Shown: positions 1-6,415 of the stretch, in pieces
How the letters are laid out: each line of letters begins with the position of its first letter
How positions within the stretch are numbered: position 1 is the first letter of the stretch
From: CAZQYC01 sp043746555
Lineage (GTDB): Bacteria; Pseudomonadota; Gammaproteobacteria; Steroidobacterales; Steroidobacteraceae
Assembly: GCA_043746555.1 (NCBI GenBank)
Contig: JAYTQU010000248.1
Location: 1-6,902 of the forward strand
Length of the DNA stretch: 6,902 nucleotides
Reading direction: 5' to 3'
Program-made: the position numbers and the translations under genes
Notes under the pieces: model-generated
The model's database searches: none
The model's input: the letters and a program-made list of their open reading frames with translations, nothing else
What the model was told of the DNA's origin: nothing

Positions 1-36
1 CATCAACTCCGCGTCGCTCAAGGATAGCTCAGACAT
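1..36 (-). CDS. 5' end of an unidentified gene (first 12 codons only)
   Basis: Read on the minus strand, an ATG at 36-34 opens a frame that runs off the window edge without a stop and encodes MSELSLSDAELM. It is supported by a strong Shine-Dalgarno sequence, GGAGGAG (44-50), seven bases upstream of the ATG. That spacing is near ideal and is the best ribosome binding site in the window. Twelve residues are too few to assign a family, so no function is proposed. The gene is divergent from the YciI-pgl-glk operon and could share its control region. Confidence 0.6.
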   Translation of the reverse strand, partial: MSELSLSDAELM

Positions 37-238
37 CGCTTCACTCCTCCAACTGGAAATGTCCGCTAAGCTTAGCTTGCATCAGTTTGAATCGCACCCA
101 AAGGATAGCGCGGCCGTTTTCAGAGTGATGGCCACGATTTATGGTAGGCCGACGAATTCATCTTTCGCTCGATCCTTCGCAGCATCAGCGTTTGCAAGTC
201 GTAGAATAGGCGCAATTCTTCGTGGAGTGGATCGGCGT
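37..238. other. Divergent intergenic region with a 12-bp palindrome
   Basis: This stretch separates the minus-strand edge gene from the YciI-like gene, so it should contain promoters in both directions. I could not find a convincing -35/-10 pair for either. The plus strand stays open in the YciI frame from an ATG at 59, but those 60 codons do not resemble YciI proteins and have no good ribosome binding site, so I treat them as non-coding. A perfect palindrome GCTAAG/CTTAGC lies at 65-76, about 29 bases upstream of the minus-strand ATG. That position suits an operator, but about one such palindrome is expected by chance in a window this size. Confidence 0.4.
44..50 (-). promoter_or_regulatory. 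Strong Shine-Dalgarno of the left-edge minus-strand gene
   Basis: The minus strand reads GGAGGAG here, followed by seven bases and then the ATG at 36. This site is the main reason for believing that the 12-codon edge frame is a real gene start. Confidence 0.6.
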
Positions 239-535
239 ATGCACTATGTGATGTTCTACGAATACTCGGCGGATTATTTGGAACGTCGCGGCCAATATCG
301 CAGCGAACATCTCAAACTCGCTTGGGAATCGAACGAGCGCGGCGAGCTATTTCTTGGCGGCGCTTATGCCGACCCCGCGGATGGCGGCTTGCTCATTTTC
401 AATTGTAATTCTACCGAGGTCCCCGAGCGATTCGCGATTGCCGACCCCTATGTTCGGAATGGTCTTGTCACGCGCCGTACGATTCGCGGTTGGAATACGG
501 TGGTTGGGCGCGATGCCGTGACGCCAATAAGATAG
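239..535 (+). CDS. YciI-like family protein
   Basis: This encodes a 98-residue protein of the YCII-related family: small soluble proteins with a ferredoxin-like fold and a conserved His/Asp pair, whose cellular role is mostly unknown. The protein begins MHYVMFYEYS. It shows the family layout of a first beta strand, the H24-L region with S22 before it, a GELFLGGAY segment (35-43) and the hallmark ADPYV motif (68-72), followed by an aromatic tail. The start at 239 is preferred over the in-frame ATG at 59 because YciI proteins start right at the first beta strand and are about 95-100 residues long. GGAG at 224-227 lies 11 bases upstream, a slightly long but usable spacing. Its stop is 12 bases before pgl, so it is probably the first gene of the pgl-glk operon. 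A metabolic link to those genes is not shown by the sequence. Confidence 0.85.
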   Translation: MHYVMFYEYSADYLERRGQYRSEHLKLAWESNERGELFLGGAYADPADGGLLIFNCNSTEVPERFAIADPYVRNGLVTRRTIRGWNTVVGRDAVTPIR

Positions 536-547
536 TATTGCCGCACG

Positions 548-1255
548 ATGACCGCAATATCTCGTCACGAACATCGCTTTCCCGACGTGCACGCCCTAGT
601 GCTGGCGTTAGCGGGCGAAATTCGTGTCGATCTTGCCGAGGCCATTGCGGTTCGAGGCGTTGCAAGTTTGATCGTCTCCGGCGGGACAACGCCGGTTCCC
701 TTATTTGCGCAATTAAGCGCTGAAAATATCGCGTGGGACAAAGTATCGATTGGCCTCGCGGACGAACGCTGGGTCGATTCGGCCAGCGAACAAAGTAACG
801 AACGGTTGGTGCGCGAAACATTGCTGCAAGGTAATGCCGCGCAGGCGCGCTTTGTCGGCATGAAAAATCCCGCCAGCACGCCGGAGCTTGGCGTCGATTG
901 GGCGTGGCGCGCGATGAAGCGGTTGTCGCGTCCGTACGATGTGGTTGTGCTGGGCATGGGTCCGGACGGACATTTCGCCTCGCTCGTACCGAGTTCGCTC
1001 GGTTTGGCGCGCGCGTTGGATGTCTCGGTCCCGCCCGCGTGCGTGGCGATGCACTCGTTAGCGACGCCGCATCCGCGCGTCAGTCAGAATCTTTCGGCAC
1101 TGCTCGAAACGCGGCGCATTGTGCTGCTGATGACCGGCGACGCCAAGTGGACGGTTTATCAACGCGCTAGACTTTCCGGATCGACAACCGAATTGCCGAT
1201 ACGTGCAGTATTGAATCAACAGCAAGTGCCGGTCGATGTCTACTGGTCTCCCTAA
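548..1255 (+). CDS. pgl: 6-phosphogluconolactonase
   Basis: This hydrolyses 6-phosphogluconolactone to 6-phosphogluconate, the second step of the oxidative pentose-phosphate and Entner-Doudoroff routes, in the cytoplasm. The 235-residue protein is the DevB/NagB-like type, not the E. coli YbhE beta-propeller type. Visible family motifs, in order, are the phosphate-binding SGGTTP (44-49), DERWV (72-76) with S83-N84 after it, the signature GMGPDGHFASL (136-146) with the presumed catalytic H142, and GDAKW (197-201) near the end. Length matches the family (about 230-240). The ATG is 12 bases after the YciI stop but has no recognisable Shine-Dalgarno, so it may be translated by coupling. Its 3' end overlaps glk by 20 bases, which supports a single transcript. 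The usual partners zwf and edd/eda are not in the window. Confidence 0.95.
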   Translation: MTAISRHEHRFPDVHALVLALAGEIRVDLAEAIAVRGVASLIVSGGTTPVPLFAQLSAENIAWDKVSIGLADERWVDSASEQSNERLVRETLLQGNAAQARFVGMKNPASTPELGVDWAWRAMKRLSRPYDVVVLGMGPDGHFASLVPSSLGLARALDVSVPPACVAMHSLATPHPRVSQNLSALLETRRIVLLMTGDAKWTVYQRARLSGSTTELPIRAVLNQQQVPVDVYWSP

Positions 1256-2225
1256 ATTCGACTATCCCTGTTTGCTTGGCGATATCGGGGGCACGAACGC
1301 ACGCTTCGCGCTGTTCATCGACGGCGCTGTGACGCAAATGCAAGTATTGAACGGTGGCGAGTTCGCGACCATTGCCGACGCGGCACGCGCGTATCTTTCG
1401 CAAGTGGAGTGTGACTCGCCGCGCGCGGCGGCCATCGACATCGCAGCGCCACTCACCGGCGATGAAGTGCGCATGACCAATCACAACTGGCAGTTTTCCA
1501 TTGCGGCTCTGCGCAAAGAACTCAACCTCGAGCGCTTAATTCTGCTCAACGATTTCACCGCCCTAGCGATGTCGTTGCGACACTTGCCGCGCGATGAAGT
1601 GATGCAGCTCGGCGGCGCGCAAGCCGTCGCGGACGCATCCATTGCATTGATTGGACCGGGCACCGGGCTTGGCGTATCGGGATTGATTCCGAGCAATGGT
1701 GCGTGGACGCCGCTGCAAGGTGAAGGCGGGCACGTTTCGTTACCTGCATGTAACGAAAGAGAATCGGCAGTGATCGCGGTGTTGAGAAAACGTTTTACGC
1801 ATGTGTCGGCGGAACGCGCGATTTCGGGTCCCGGCTTGGTGAACGTGTATTCTGCCCTCTGTTTAATCGATGGCATCGCCGATCGGGATTTGCATCCGAA
1901 CGACATTACCGCTCGAGCGATGGCGAATTCGGATGCGCAGTGTGTCGAAGCATTACAATTATTTTGCGCGATGCTCGGCTCAGTAGCCGGCGATTTGGCA
2001 TTGACGCTCGGCGCAGTCGGCGGCGTGTATATCGGTGGCGGCATTGTGCCGCGGCTGGGAGAATATTTCGCACGCAGCGAATTTCGCGCACGTTTCGAAG
2101 ACAAGGGCCGCTATCGAAATTTTTTGTCGCCGATACCGGTGTACGTGATCCATTCCACCGCAGCGGCGTTCTATGGTTTGTCGCGCGCGTTTGTCGATTC
2201 GGGTCCACGCCTTGAAGCGACATGA
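1236..2225 (+). CDS. glk: Glucokinase (E. coli-type hexokinase family)
   Basis: This phosphorylates glucose to glucose 6-phosphate with ATP in the cytoplasm, feeding both glycolysis and the pathway that uses pgl. The 329-residue product has the ASKHA fold motifs: phosphate-1 GDIGGTNARFAL (15-26), TNHNW (81-85), NDFTAL (105-110) with D106 as the expected catalytic base, phosphate-2 GPGTGLG (140-146), the sugar-binding EGGH (163-166), ERAISGPGLVN (193-203), and GGVYIGGGIVPR (262-273). FEDKGRYRNFL near the end matches E. coli Glk. Length is normal (E. coli about 321). The ATG at 1236 lies inside the last codons of pgl in another frame, a 20-base overlap that suggests translational coupling. I found no in-frame later start that fits better, because the GDIGGTN motif begins only 15 residues in. 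Confidence 0.96.
   Translation: MSTGLPKFDYPCLLGDIGGTNARFALFIDGAVTQMQVLNGGEFATIADAARAYLSQVECDSPRAAAIDIAAPLTGDEVRMTNHNWQFSIAALRKELNLERLILLNDFTALAMSLRHLPRDEVMQLGGAQAVADASIALIGPGTGLGVSGLIPSNGAWTPLQGEGGHVSLPACNERESAVIAVLRKRFTHVSAERAISGPGLVNVYSALCLIDGIADRDLHPNDITARAMANSDAQCVEALQLFCAMLGSVAGDLALTLGAVGGVYIGGGIVPRLGEYFARSEFRARFEDKGRYRNFLSPIPVYVIHSTAAAFYGLSRAFVDSGPRLEAT
1735..1758. repeat. Small inverted repeat inside glk
   Basis: TTTCGTTAC (1735-1743) and GTAACGAAA (1750-1758) form a perfect 9-bp stem with a 6-base loop. It lies within the codons just after the EGGH motif of glucokinase. It may be a coincidence of codon use, or a weak intragenic hairpin. No function is claimed. Confidence 0.4.
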
Positions 2226-2256
2226 ATCAGGCCGAGGCAGATTGATGCCTTAAAAA

Positions 2257-2285
2257 TTTCAACGAGCGCACGCAGCCTGTATCAT
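2257..2285 (+). promoter_or_regulatory. Candidate sigma-70 promoter for ppa
   Basis: A TATCAT hexamer at 2280-2285 matches the -10 consensus at five of six positions. A weak -35 (TTTCAA, 2257-2262, three of six) lies 17 bases upstream, and the A/T-rich run AAAAATTT overlaps it. Transcription would start near 2292, leaving an approximately 25-base leader before the ppa ATG. This would let ppa be expressed separately from the glk operon, but the weak -35 keeps confidence low. Confidence 0.35.
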
Positions 2286-2316
2286 CTTCGTCCCCGATTT
2301 CTCCGACTGGTGTCGT

Positions 2317-2955
2317 ATGACGTTTTTTCCTTCTGCGTTTCGCGCGCATCCCTGGCATGGCGTTGATTTGGGTAAGGAGTCACCCGAGCTGGTAACGGCC
2401 TATATCGAGATCGTCCCTACCGATACAGTCAAATACGAACTCGATAAGGTGAGCGGCCTGCTCAAGGTCGATCGTCCACAGCGTTTTTCCAATGTCTATC
2501 CCTCGCTGTACGGTTTTCTGCCACGCACGTTGTGCGCCGATAAAGTGGGCGAGTATTGCGCCGCCAAGATCGGCCGCGCGAATGTGATTGGCGACGGCGA
2601 TCCGCTCGATATCTGCGTGCTGACCGAAAAATCCATCGGTCATGGCGACCTACTCGTTCAGGCGATTCCGATCGGCGGTCTGCGCATGGTCGATAACAAC
2701 GAGGCCGACGATAAGATTGTCGCGGTGATGTGCGACGATGCGGTATACGGCGGCTTCAAGGATATCGGTGAGTGTCCCGCATCCGTGATTGAACGTCTGC
2801 GTCATTATTTTCTTACGTACAAACAAGTGCCGGGCGAAGGCCTGCACAAAGTGGAGATCACTCACGTCTATGGACGCGAAGAAGCCTACGAAGTGATCCG
2901 CCGCAGTCAAGCGGACTATGTGTCGGCATTTATGGGAGCGCCGCAGGGAAAGTGA
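2317..2955 (+). CDS. ppa: Inorganic pyrophosphatase, family I (long form)
   Basis: This hydrolyses pyrophosphate to two phosphates in the cytoplasm, pulling biosynthetic reactions forward. The 212-residue protein carries the family I signature DGDPLDI (93-99). By alignment from memory to E. coli Ppa, the active-site residues are all present: K39, E41, R53, Y65, D93, D95, D98, D126, D131, K133, Y168 and K169. It is longer than E. coli Ppa (176 residues). There is a short N-terminal extension and about 18 extra residues (roughly 73-91, CADKVGEYCAAKIGRANVIG) between the conserved TL and DGDP, seen in a known subgroup of bacterial pyrophosphatases. The ATG at 2317 has no clear Shine-Dalgarno. The gene is 91 bases after glk on the same strand and convergent with kup. 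Confidence 0.95.
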   Translation: MTFFPSAFRAHPWHGVDLGKESPELVTAYIEIVPTDTVKYELDKVSGLLKVDRPQRFSNVYPSLYGFLPRTLCADKVGEYCAAKIGRANVIGDGDPLDICVLTEKSIGHGDLLVQAIPIGGLRMVDNNEADDKIVAVMCDDAVYGGFKDIGECPASVIERLRHYFLTYKQVPGEGLHKVEITHVYGREEAYEVIRRSQADYVSAFMGAPQGK

Positions 2956-2959
2956 ACAG

Positions 2960-3010
2960 GAGGCCAACTGGCTACTGGTGAGTTGGTCGGAGTGAAGGCC
3001 AGTTGGCCTC
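2960..3010. terminator. Inverted repeat between convergent ppa and kup, possible bidirectional terminator
   Basis: GAGGCCAACTGGC (2960-2972) and GCCAGTTGGCCTC (2998-3010) form a perfect 13-bp stem around a 25-base loop. The repeat fills the gap between the ppa stop (2955) and the kup stop (3014), with only three or four bases to spare on each side. Neither strand has a real U-run after the stem, so it is not a textbook intrinsic terminator. It could block read-through from both sides or protect 3' ends. A competing stem is possible, because CCAACT (2964-2969) also pairs with AGTTGG in the loop (2981-2986). Confidence 0.55.
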
Positions 3011-3013
3011 TCC

Positions 3014-5080
3014 TTACAACTTCACCTGACTCCCCACTTCAAACACTCGGTGTGCCGGCACGCCGTAGTGCGCAGCCGCAACTTGACTATTGCGGCTCAT
3101 GACTGCGAACAAGCGTTTGCGCCATTGCGCCATTCCCGACATGCGAGTGATAACCGGATTTTCATGACCGAGTACGTAAGTGGTTTCCTCCGGTTTGAAC
3201 GCGACGCCATGATTGTCGGCTGCGCGCAATGCCGCGACGACGTTTGGCGCTTCCATAAAACCGTATCGCGCGATGACGCGCTGAATGCCGGGCGCAATGT
3301 TCTGCACTTCGATGCGCTGTTCCGCCGGCACTCGCGGTACTTCCGGACGTAAGAAGCTAAAGAGTACGTTGCGTTCGTGAATCACGTGATTGAAACGGAT
3401 GTTTTGCGACAGCGCACGCGGTACGCCGCCGGCGTCGTTCACCATGTAAACGGCTGTGCCCGGAACTTGTTGCGGCGGATGCGCCTTGAGATCGGCGAGA
3501 AAATCGCGCAATGGCGTCTGATCGCGGGCGACTAGCCAGCTCAACGTGCGTCGGCCGACCGACCACGTGCTCATCAAGATGAATACGACGATGGCAACCG
3601 AAATCGGCAGCCAACCGCCATCCGGGAATTTGAGCGAGTTCGATGTCACGAACAAAACGTTGAGCCCAACTACGAACGCTAACACTGCGATCATCGATCG
3701 ATGATGCGCGGAGCGTGTAAACCGTAACAACAGAATCACCATAACGGCATCGATCAACATCGTGCACGACACGGCGATGCCGTAAGCGCCGGCCAACGCC
3801 GATTCGGAACCGAAGCCGATCGTCAATGTTGTGCAGCCGGCGAATAACATCCAATTCAACACTGGCACGTACACCTGACCAATTTCATCCGCCGATGAAT
3901 GCAACACGCGCAGACGTGGCAAATATCCCAGGTTGATCGCTTGTCTTGTGACCGAAAACACGCCTGAGATGACTGCTTGCGATGCGATCACTGCGGCCAC
4001 CACAGACAAAAGTAACAAGGGCACTAGCGCCCAGGCGGGCGCCATCATGAAGAACGGATTGGCAATGGCGTTGGGATGTTCCAGCAAAAATGCGCCTTGC
4101 CCAAAATAGTTTAGAAGCAATGCCGGCATGACGATGCTGAACCATGCATTGCGAATCGGCAGACGACCGAAATGCCCCATGTCGGCGTATAGCGCTTCAC
4201 CGCCGGTGACTGTTAAGAACACGGATGACATTACCGCAAATCCCGTGAAACCGTTACGGCGGAAAAAATCGAAAGCACTGAGAGGATTGATCGCTTTAAG
4301 CATTGTCGTGAAGACATCGAGCGAGGAAAAAATATGACTGATCCCAAGCAACGCGAGCACGGCGAACCATGTCAGCATGATCGGACCGAATGCCAACCCT
4401 ATAGCGCCGGTACCGCGTTTCTGCACGACGAATAGCATTATCAAGATGACGATGGTCCCAGGCACGACGAGGCGATCGAGATTTCGATCGATGACAATAA
4501 GGCCCTCCATGGCGCCCAATATCGACACCGGCGGCGTAATGATGCCGTCGCCAAAGAACAAGGCCGCGCCGAGAAGTCCGACCGCCCCAATGGGCGTCCA
4601 CAATTTCCAATTGCGTGTAGCGCCGAGCAGTAGCGTACTGAGGGCGAGCACGCCGCCTTCGCCGCGATTGTCGGCCTTCAAGATGATCGCGACGTATTGG
4701 ATTGAAATGATCATCATCATCGACCACAGCACGATCGACAATAAACCAATGACGTTGTCGGGCGTGGGTGCGATGCCGCGCTCGGGCACAAAGCACTCGC
4801 GTAGTGCGTAATACGGACTCGTGCCGATGTCGCCAAACACTACACCGAGCGCGCCGATCATCAAGGTCTTGTTCGACGCGGAACCGTGACCCGACCCGTG
4901 GCTACTCGATGAACGTTGCAGTTCGCGTGCTCGTGTTGGATTCGGCGGACCCAAATCGACCGTTACGGCATCGTGCTCAGAGTTAATTGCAGACCCAGGC
5001 ACCGATCCCGGTACAGAACCTGCAATAGACTCGGAAGCGGCGATCTGCGCAGCGTTGGACTCTGGATTGTTTTTGTTCAA
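3014..5080 (-). CDS. kup: Kup-type potassium uptake protein
   Basis: This is an inner-membrane K+ transporter of the KUP/HAK/KT family (proton-coupled). Diagnostic motifs are GVVFGDIGTSPYYAL (79-93), NRGEGGVLAL (138-147), FFGDGIITPP (175-184), GGEALYADMGHFG (293-305), ASQAVISGVFSVTRQA (366-381) and FPDGGW (485-490). About 12 hydrophobic segments cover roughly 74-510, followed by a soluble C-terminal domain. The 688 residues exceed the usual 620-630 because about 73 residues precede the first membrane segment. They are Ser/Gly/Ala-rich with a GSVPGSVPGSA repeat (21-31) and a HGSGHGS stretch (61-67). The chosen start is a TTG at 5080, the furthest upstream possible. It has no Shine-Dalgarno, so the true start may be later, for example GTG codon 27 at 5002. 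It lies 61 bases after the anti-sigma gene on the same strand and may be co-transcribed with it. Confidence 0.94.
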   Translation of the reverse strand: MNKNNPESNAAQIAASESIAGSVPGSVPGSAINSEHDAVTVDLGPPNPTRARELQRSSSSHGSGHGSASNKTLMIGALGVVFGDIGTSPYYALRECFVPERGIAPTPDNVIGLLSIVLWSMMMIISIQYVAIILKADNRGEGGVLALSTLLLGATRNWKLWTPIGAVGLLGAALFFGDGIITPPVSILGAMEGLIVIDRNLDRLVVPGTIVILIMLFVVQKRGTGAIGLAFGPIMLTWFAVLALLGISHIFSSLDVFTTMLKAINPLSAFDFFRRNGFTGFAVMSSVFLTVTGGEALYADMGHFGRLPIRNAWFSIVMPALLLNYFGQGAFLLEHPNAIANPFFMMAPAWALVPLLLLSVVAAVIASQAVISGVFSVTRQAINLGYLPRLRVLHSSADEIGQVYVPVLNWMLFAGCTTLTIGFGSESALAGAYGIAVSCTMLIDAVMVILLLRFTRSAHHRSMIAVLAFVVGLNVLFVTSNSLKFPDGGWLPISVAIVVFILMSTWSVGRRTLSWLVARDQTPLRDFLADLKAHPPQQVPGTAVYMVNDAGGVPRALSQNIRFNHVIHERNVLFSFLRPEVPRVPAEQRIEVQNIAPGIQRVIARYGFMEAPNVVAALRAADNHGVAFKPEETTYVLGHENPVITRMSGMAQWRKRLFAVMSRNSQVAAAHYGVPAHRVFEVGSQVKL
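3690..3705. repeat. 16-bp perfect palindrome inside kup
   Basis: ATCATCGATCGATGAT reads the same on both strands. It falls in the kup codons for the loop around H460-I464. About 0.1 perfect 16-bp palindromes are expected by chance in a window this long. The protein sequence there (HRSMIA) may simply favour these codons, so this is a structural observation with no assigned role. Confidence 0.5.
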
Positions 5081-5141
5081 CTGAGTGGGCGCGCGGTGAT
5101 TCCGATCCGCGCATGATAACTCAGCTGCGAGAGAAGTCGCG

Positions 5142-5750
5142 CTATCGCTCTTTAGCGCGCAGCCACCAAAGCGTTACAGCGGCGATTGATGCGGACACGG
5201 CAGCGACGACAATCGGAAGCGTCGCAGCGTTGCTTCCCCAGGGCATTACGTTCAACGTTACGGCTAGCCGTTCCCGCGCAGATTTCCACAGGGGGCCCAT
5301 ATTCGATGCTATAGCGCCGAACGCGACCAACGCGGCCACAATGCTGCCGAAGTGCCGCTGCCATAGCGCGCGCCAATCGAGTTTCAAAGCGCGAACGCGA
5401 ATGCGAAACGCTTGTTCGGCGCGTACTCCGGCAGCGGCGCGTTGTGCGAGTTCGTTGTCGTCGATGCGAGCGAACAATCGTGTTGAGAAATCGGTGCTTA
5501 GCGTTGGCGCGGCGGCAAATTGTTTTCTCAACTGCGCATCGATTGCCGTCAGTTTGGCAAATTCATTGCGACACAGTTTGCACGTATCGAGGTGTGCTCG
5601 CACCTCGATACGTGCGCCGTCAAGCGGTGCTACGGCGGCATCCAGAGCGTCTTGCAAACGATCGTGCCACAGCGCCCCGTGAATATCGAAATGAGCAGCT
5701 AAGTGAGCAGCTGACTTATCTGTCGATTCTGATTTGTCGCGCGTGTTCAC
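5142..5750 (-). CDS. Zinc-finger transmembrane anti-sigma factor
   Basis: This is the probable inhibitor of the ECF sigma factor encoded just upstream, binding it at the inner face of the cytoplasmic membrane until a signal releases it. The 202-residue product has an N-terminal cytoplasmic region with the ZAS motif H53-x3-C57-x2-C60 (HLDTCKLC) and further His residues at 20, 24 and 29, one of which could be the fourth ligand. Two hydrophobic segments follow, at about 135-150 (SIVAALVAFGAIAS) and 177-197 (ending AAVTLWWL), with a short loop of about 25 residues between them that would lie outside the membrane. The start is GTG at 5750, overlapping the sigma stop as GTGA, the typical arrangement for translational coupling and balanced amounts of the two proteins. 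GAGG lies about ten bases upstream. Assignment rests on the ZAS motif plus position. The external signal is unknown. Confidence 0.85.
   Translation of the reverse strand: MNTRDKSESTDKSAAHLAAHFDIHGALWHDRLQDALDAAVAPLDGARIEVRAHLDTCKLCRNEFAKLTAIDAQLRKQFAAAPTLSTDFSTRLFARIDDNELAQRAAAGVRAEQAFRIRVRALKLDWRALWQRHFGSIVAALVAFGAIASNMGPLWKSARERLAVTLNVMPWGSNAATLPIVVAAVSASIAAVTLWWLRAKER
5580..5615. repeat. Perfect 15-bp hairpin within the anti-sigma gene
   Basis: GCACGTATCGAGGTG (5580-5594) and CACCTCGATACGTGC (5601-5615) are exact reverse complements separated by six bases. The hairpin spans exactly codons 46-57 of the anti-sigma gene, from Ala46 (GCA) to Cys57 (TGC), the first cysteine of the zinc motif. 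A match this long with so short a loop is very unlikely by chance. In mRNA it should be a stable stem that could slow ribosomes or attenuate transcription between sigma and the downstream genes. Function is unproven. Confidence 0.8.
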
Positions 5751-6367
5751 AAATTACTCGCCTCGCCCAGTGAATTTTCACCGGCCAACTCGATGAGCCG
5801 TTTGCGCGCTCGATGCAGTAGCGCCTTAACCGTGCCCAGCGGCAGGTCTAAAGCCTTCGCAGTTTGATCGTAGGATTGGTCTTCCATATAAAATAATGTA
5901 ACGGCTTGTCGATAACGCTCCGGTAAGCGATCCAATAACTTCTCGACGCTGGCGACCGCGCTGTCGTCTTGCTCCGGCGCAGCCAACTGTAATCCCCCGC
6001 CGTCGTCGCTGTCCGCAAACGCGGGCTCGTCTAACGATACCTGCGGTCGACGCTTGCGCAACAAACTAATACAGGTGTTGCGTGTGATCGCGTAGATCCA
6101 CGTCGACAGCGCCGCCGTGCCATTGTAGCCAGGCAATGCGCGCCACAAACGCACGAACACGTCCTGCGCGGCATCCTCGGCGCTCGCGCTGTCGCGCAAT
6201 ATCGAAAGCGCCAGTCGAAAAACCCGCTCTCGATAGCGCGGCACCACCGCCTCGAAGGCCGCTCGATGGCGCCCCGCCTGCAGATGGGCATGGACGTCGG
6301 CATCCACGCCGCCATCCATTCTGCTGGCTAGTCGACCTTCGCTACTTTGCGCCCCTAATTCCGACAC
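5747..6367 (-). CDS. ECF (RpoE-like) RNA polymerase sigma factor
   Basis: This is an extracytoplasmic-function sigma factor that directs RNA polymerase to a small stress regulon. The 206-residue product has sigma region 2 at about 39-107, including the core-binding and -10 recognition segment SAEDAAQDVFVRLWRALPGY (62-81) and STWIYAITRN (88-97). A linker of roughly 30 residues follows (acidic, DSDDGGG), then region 4 at about 141-193 with the helix-turn-helix SYDQTAKALDLPLGTVKALLHRARKRL (165-191). There is no region 1.1 or 3, as expected for ECF factors. The start is GTG at 6367, with AGGA (6378-6381) ten bases upstream. An in-frame ATG (codon 17, 6319) is the alternative and would still include region 2. 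It overlaps the anti-sigma gene by four bases and has a matching ECF-type promoter upstream, which suggests autoregulation. Confidence 0.93.
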   Translation of the reverse strand: MSELGAQSSEGRLASRMDGGVDADVHAHLQAGRHRAAFEAVVPRYRERVFRLALSILRDSASAEDAAQDVFVRLWRALPGYNGTAALSTWIYAITRNTCISLLRKRRPQVSLDEPAFADSDDGGGLQLAAPEQDDSAVASVEKLLDRLPERYRQAVTLFYMEDQSYDQTAKALDLPLGTVKALLHRARKRLIELAGENSLGEASNL

Positions 6368-6385
6368 GTGTCTCGGTTCCTGTTG

Positions 6386-6415
6386 TTGATACGCGTGGGA
6401 GGACTGTAAGGTTGC
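6386..6415 (-). promoter_or_regulatory. Candidate ECF-type promoter of the sigma-anti-sigma(-kup) operon
   Basis: On the minus strand, GCAACC (6415-6410) serves as a -35 and CGTATC (6393-6388) as a -10 with a 16-base spacer, which is typical for ECF sigma factors. The wider 9-mers GCAACCTTA and GCGTATCAA, 12 bases apart, are repeated exactly upstream of the divergent gene on the other strand. This is the main evidence that both sites bind the same sigma factor. Transcription would begin near 6382, giving a very short leader before the GTG at 6367. Confidence 0.65.

Noticed and set aside
59..238. N-terminal 60-codon extension of the YciI-like protein from the ATG at 59
   Set aside because: The extension has no ribosome binding site and no resemblance to the family. 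The family-typical start is at 239 with GGAG upstream.
2235..2259. Possible intrinsic terminator after glk (AGGCA/TGCCT with a six-base loop)
   Set aside because: The stem is only 5 bp and is followed by A-rich rather than T-rich sequence, so it is too weak to call.
4296..4796. Open frames overlapping kup on both strands, including a 166-codon minus frame and a 144-codon plus frame
   Set aside because: They show no recognisable motifs and Arg/His-rich shadow composition. Kup itself is unambiguous in this region.
5260..5271. Palindrome ACGGCTAGCCGT in the anti-sigma gene
   Set aside because: It has no spacer and is only 12 bp, so it is near chance expectation and lacks context.
5583..5612. 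CGTATC boxes inside the anti-sigma hairpin as an internal ECF promoter
   Set aside because: No GCAACC-like -35 lies at the required distance upstream (minus strand around 5634), so the match is just part of the hairpin arms.
6363..6372. Palindrome GACACGTGTC centred on the sigma GTG start
   Set aside because: Several 10-bp palindromes are expected by chance in this window, and nothing else supports an operator there.
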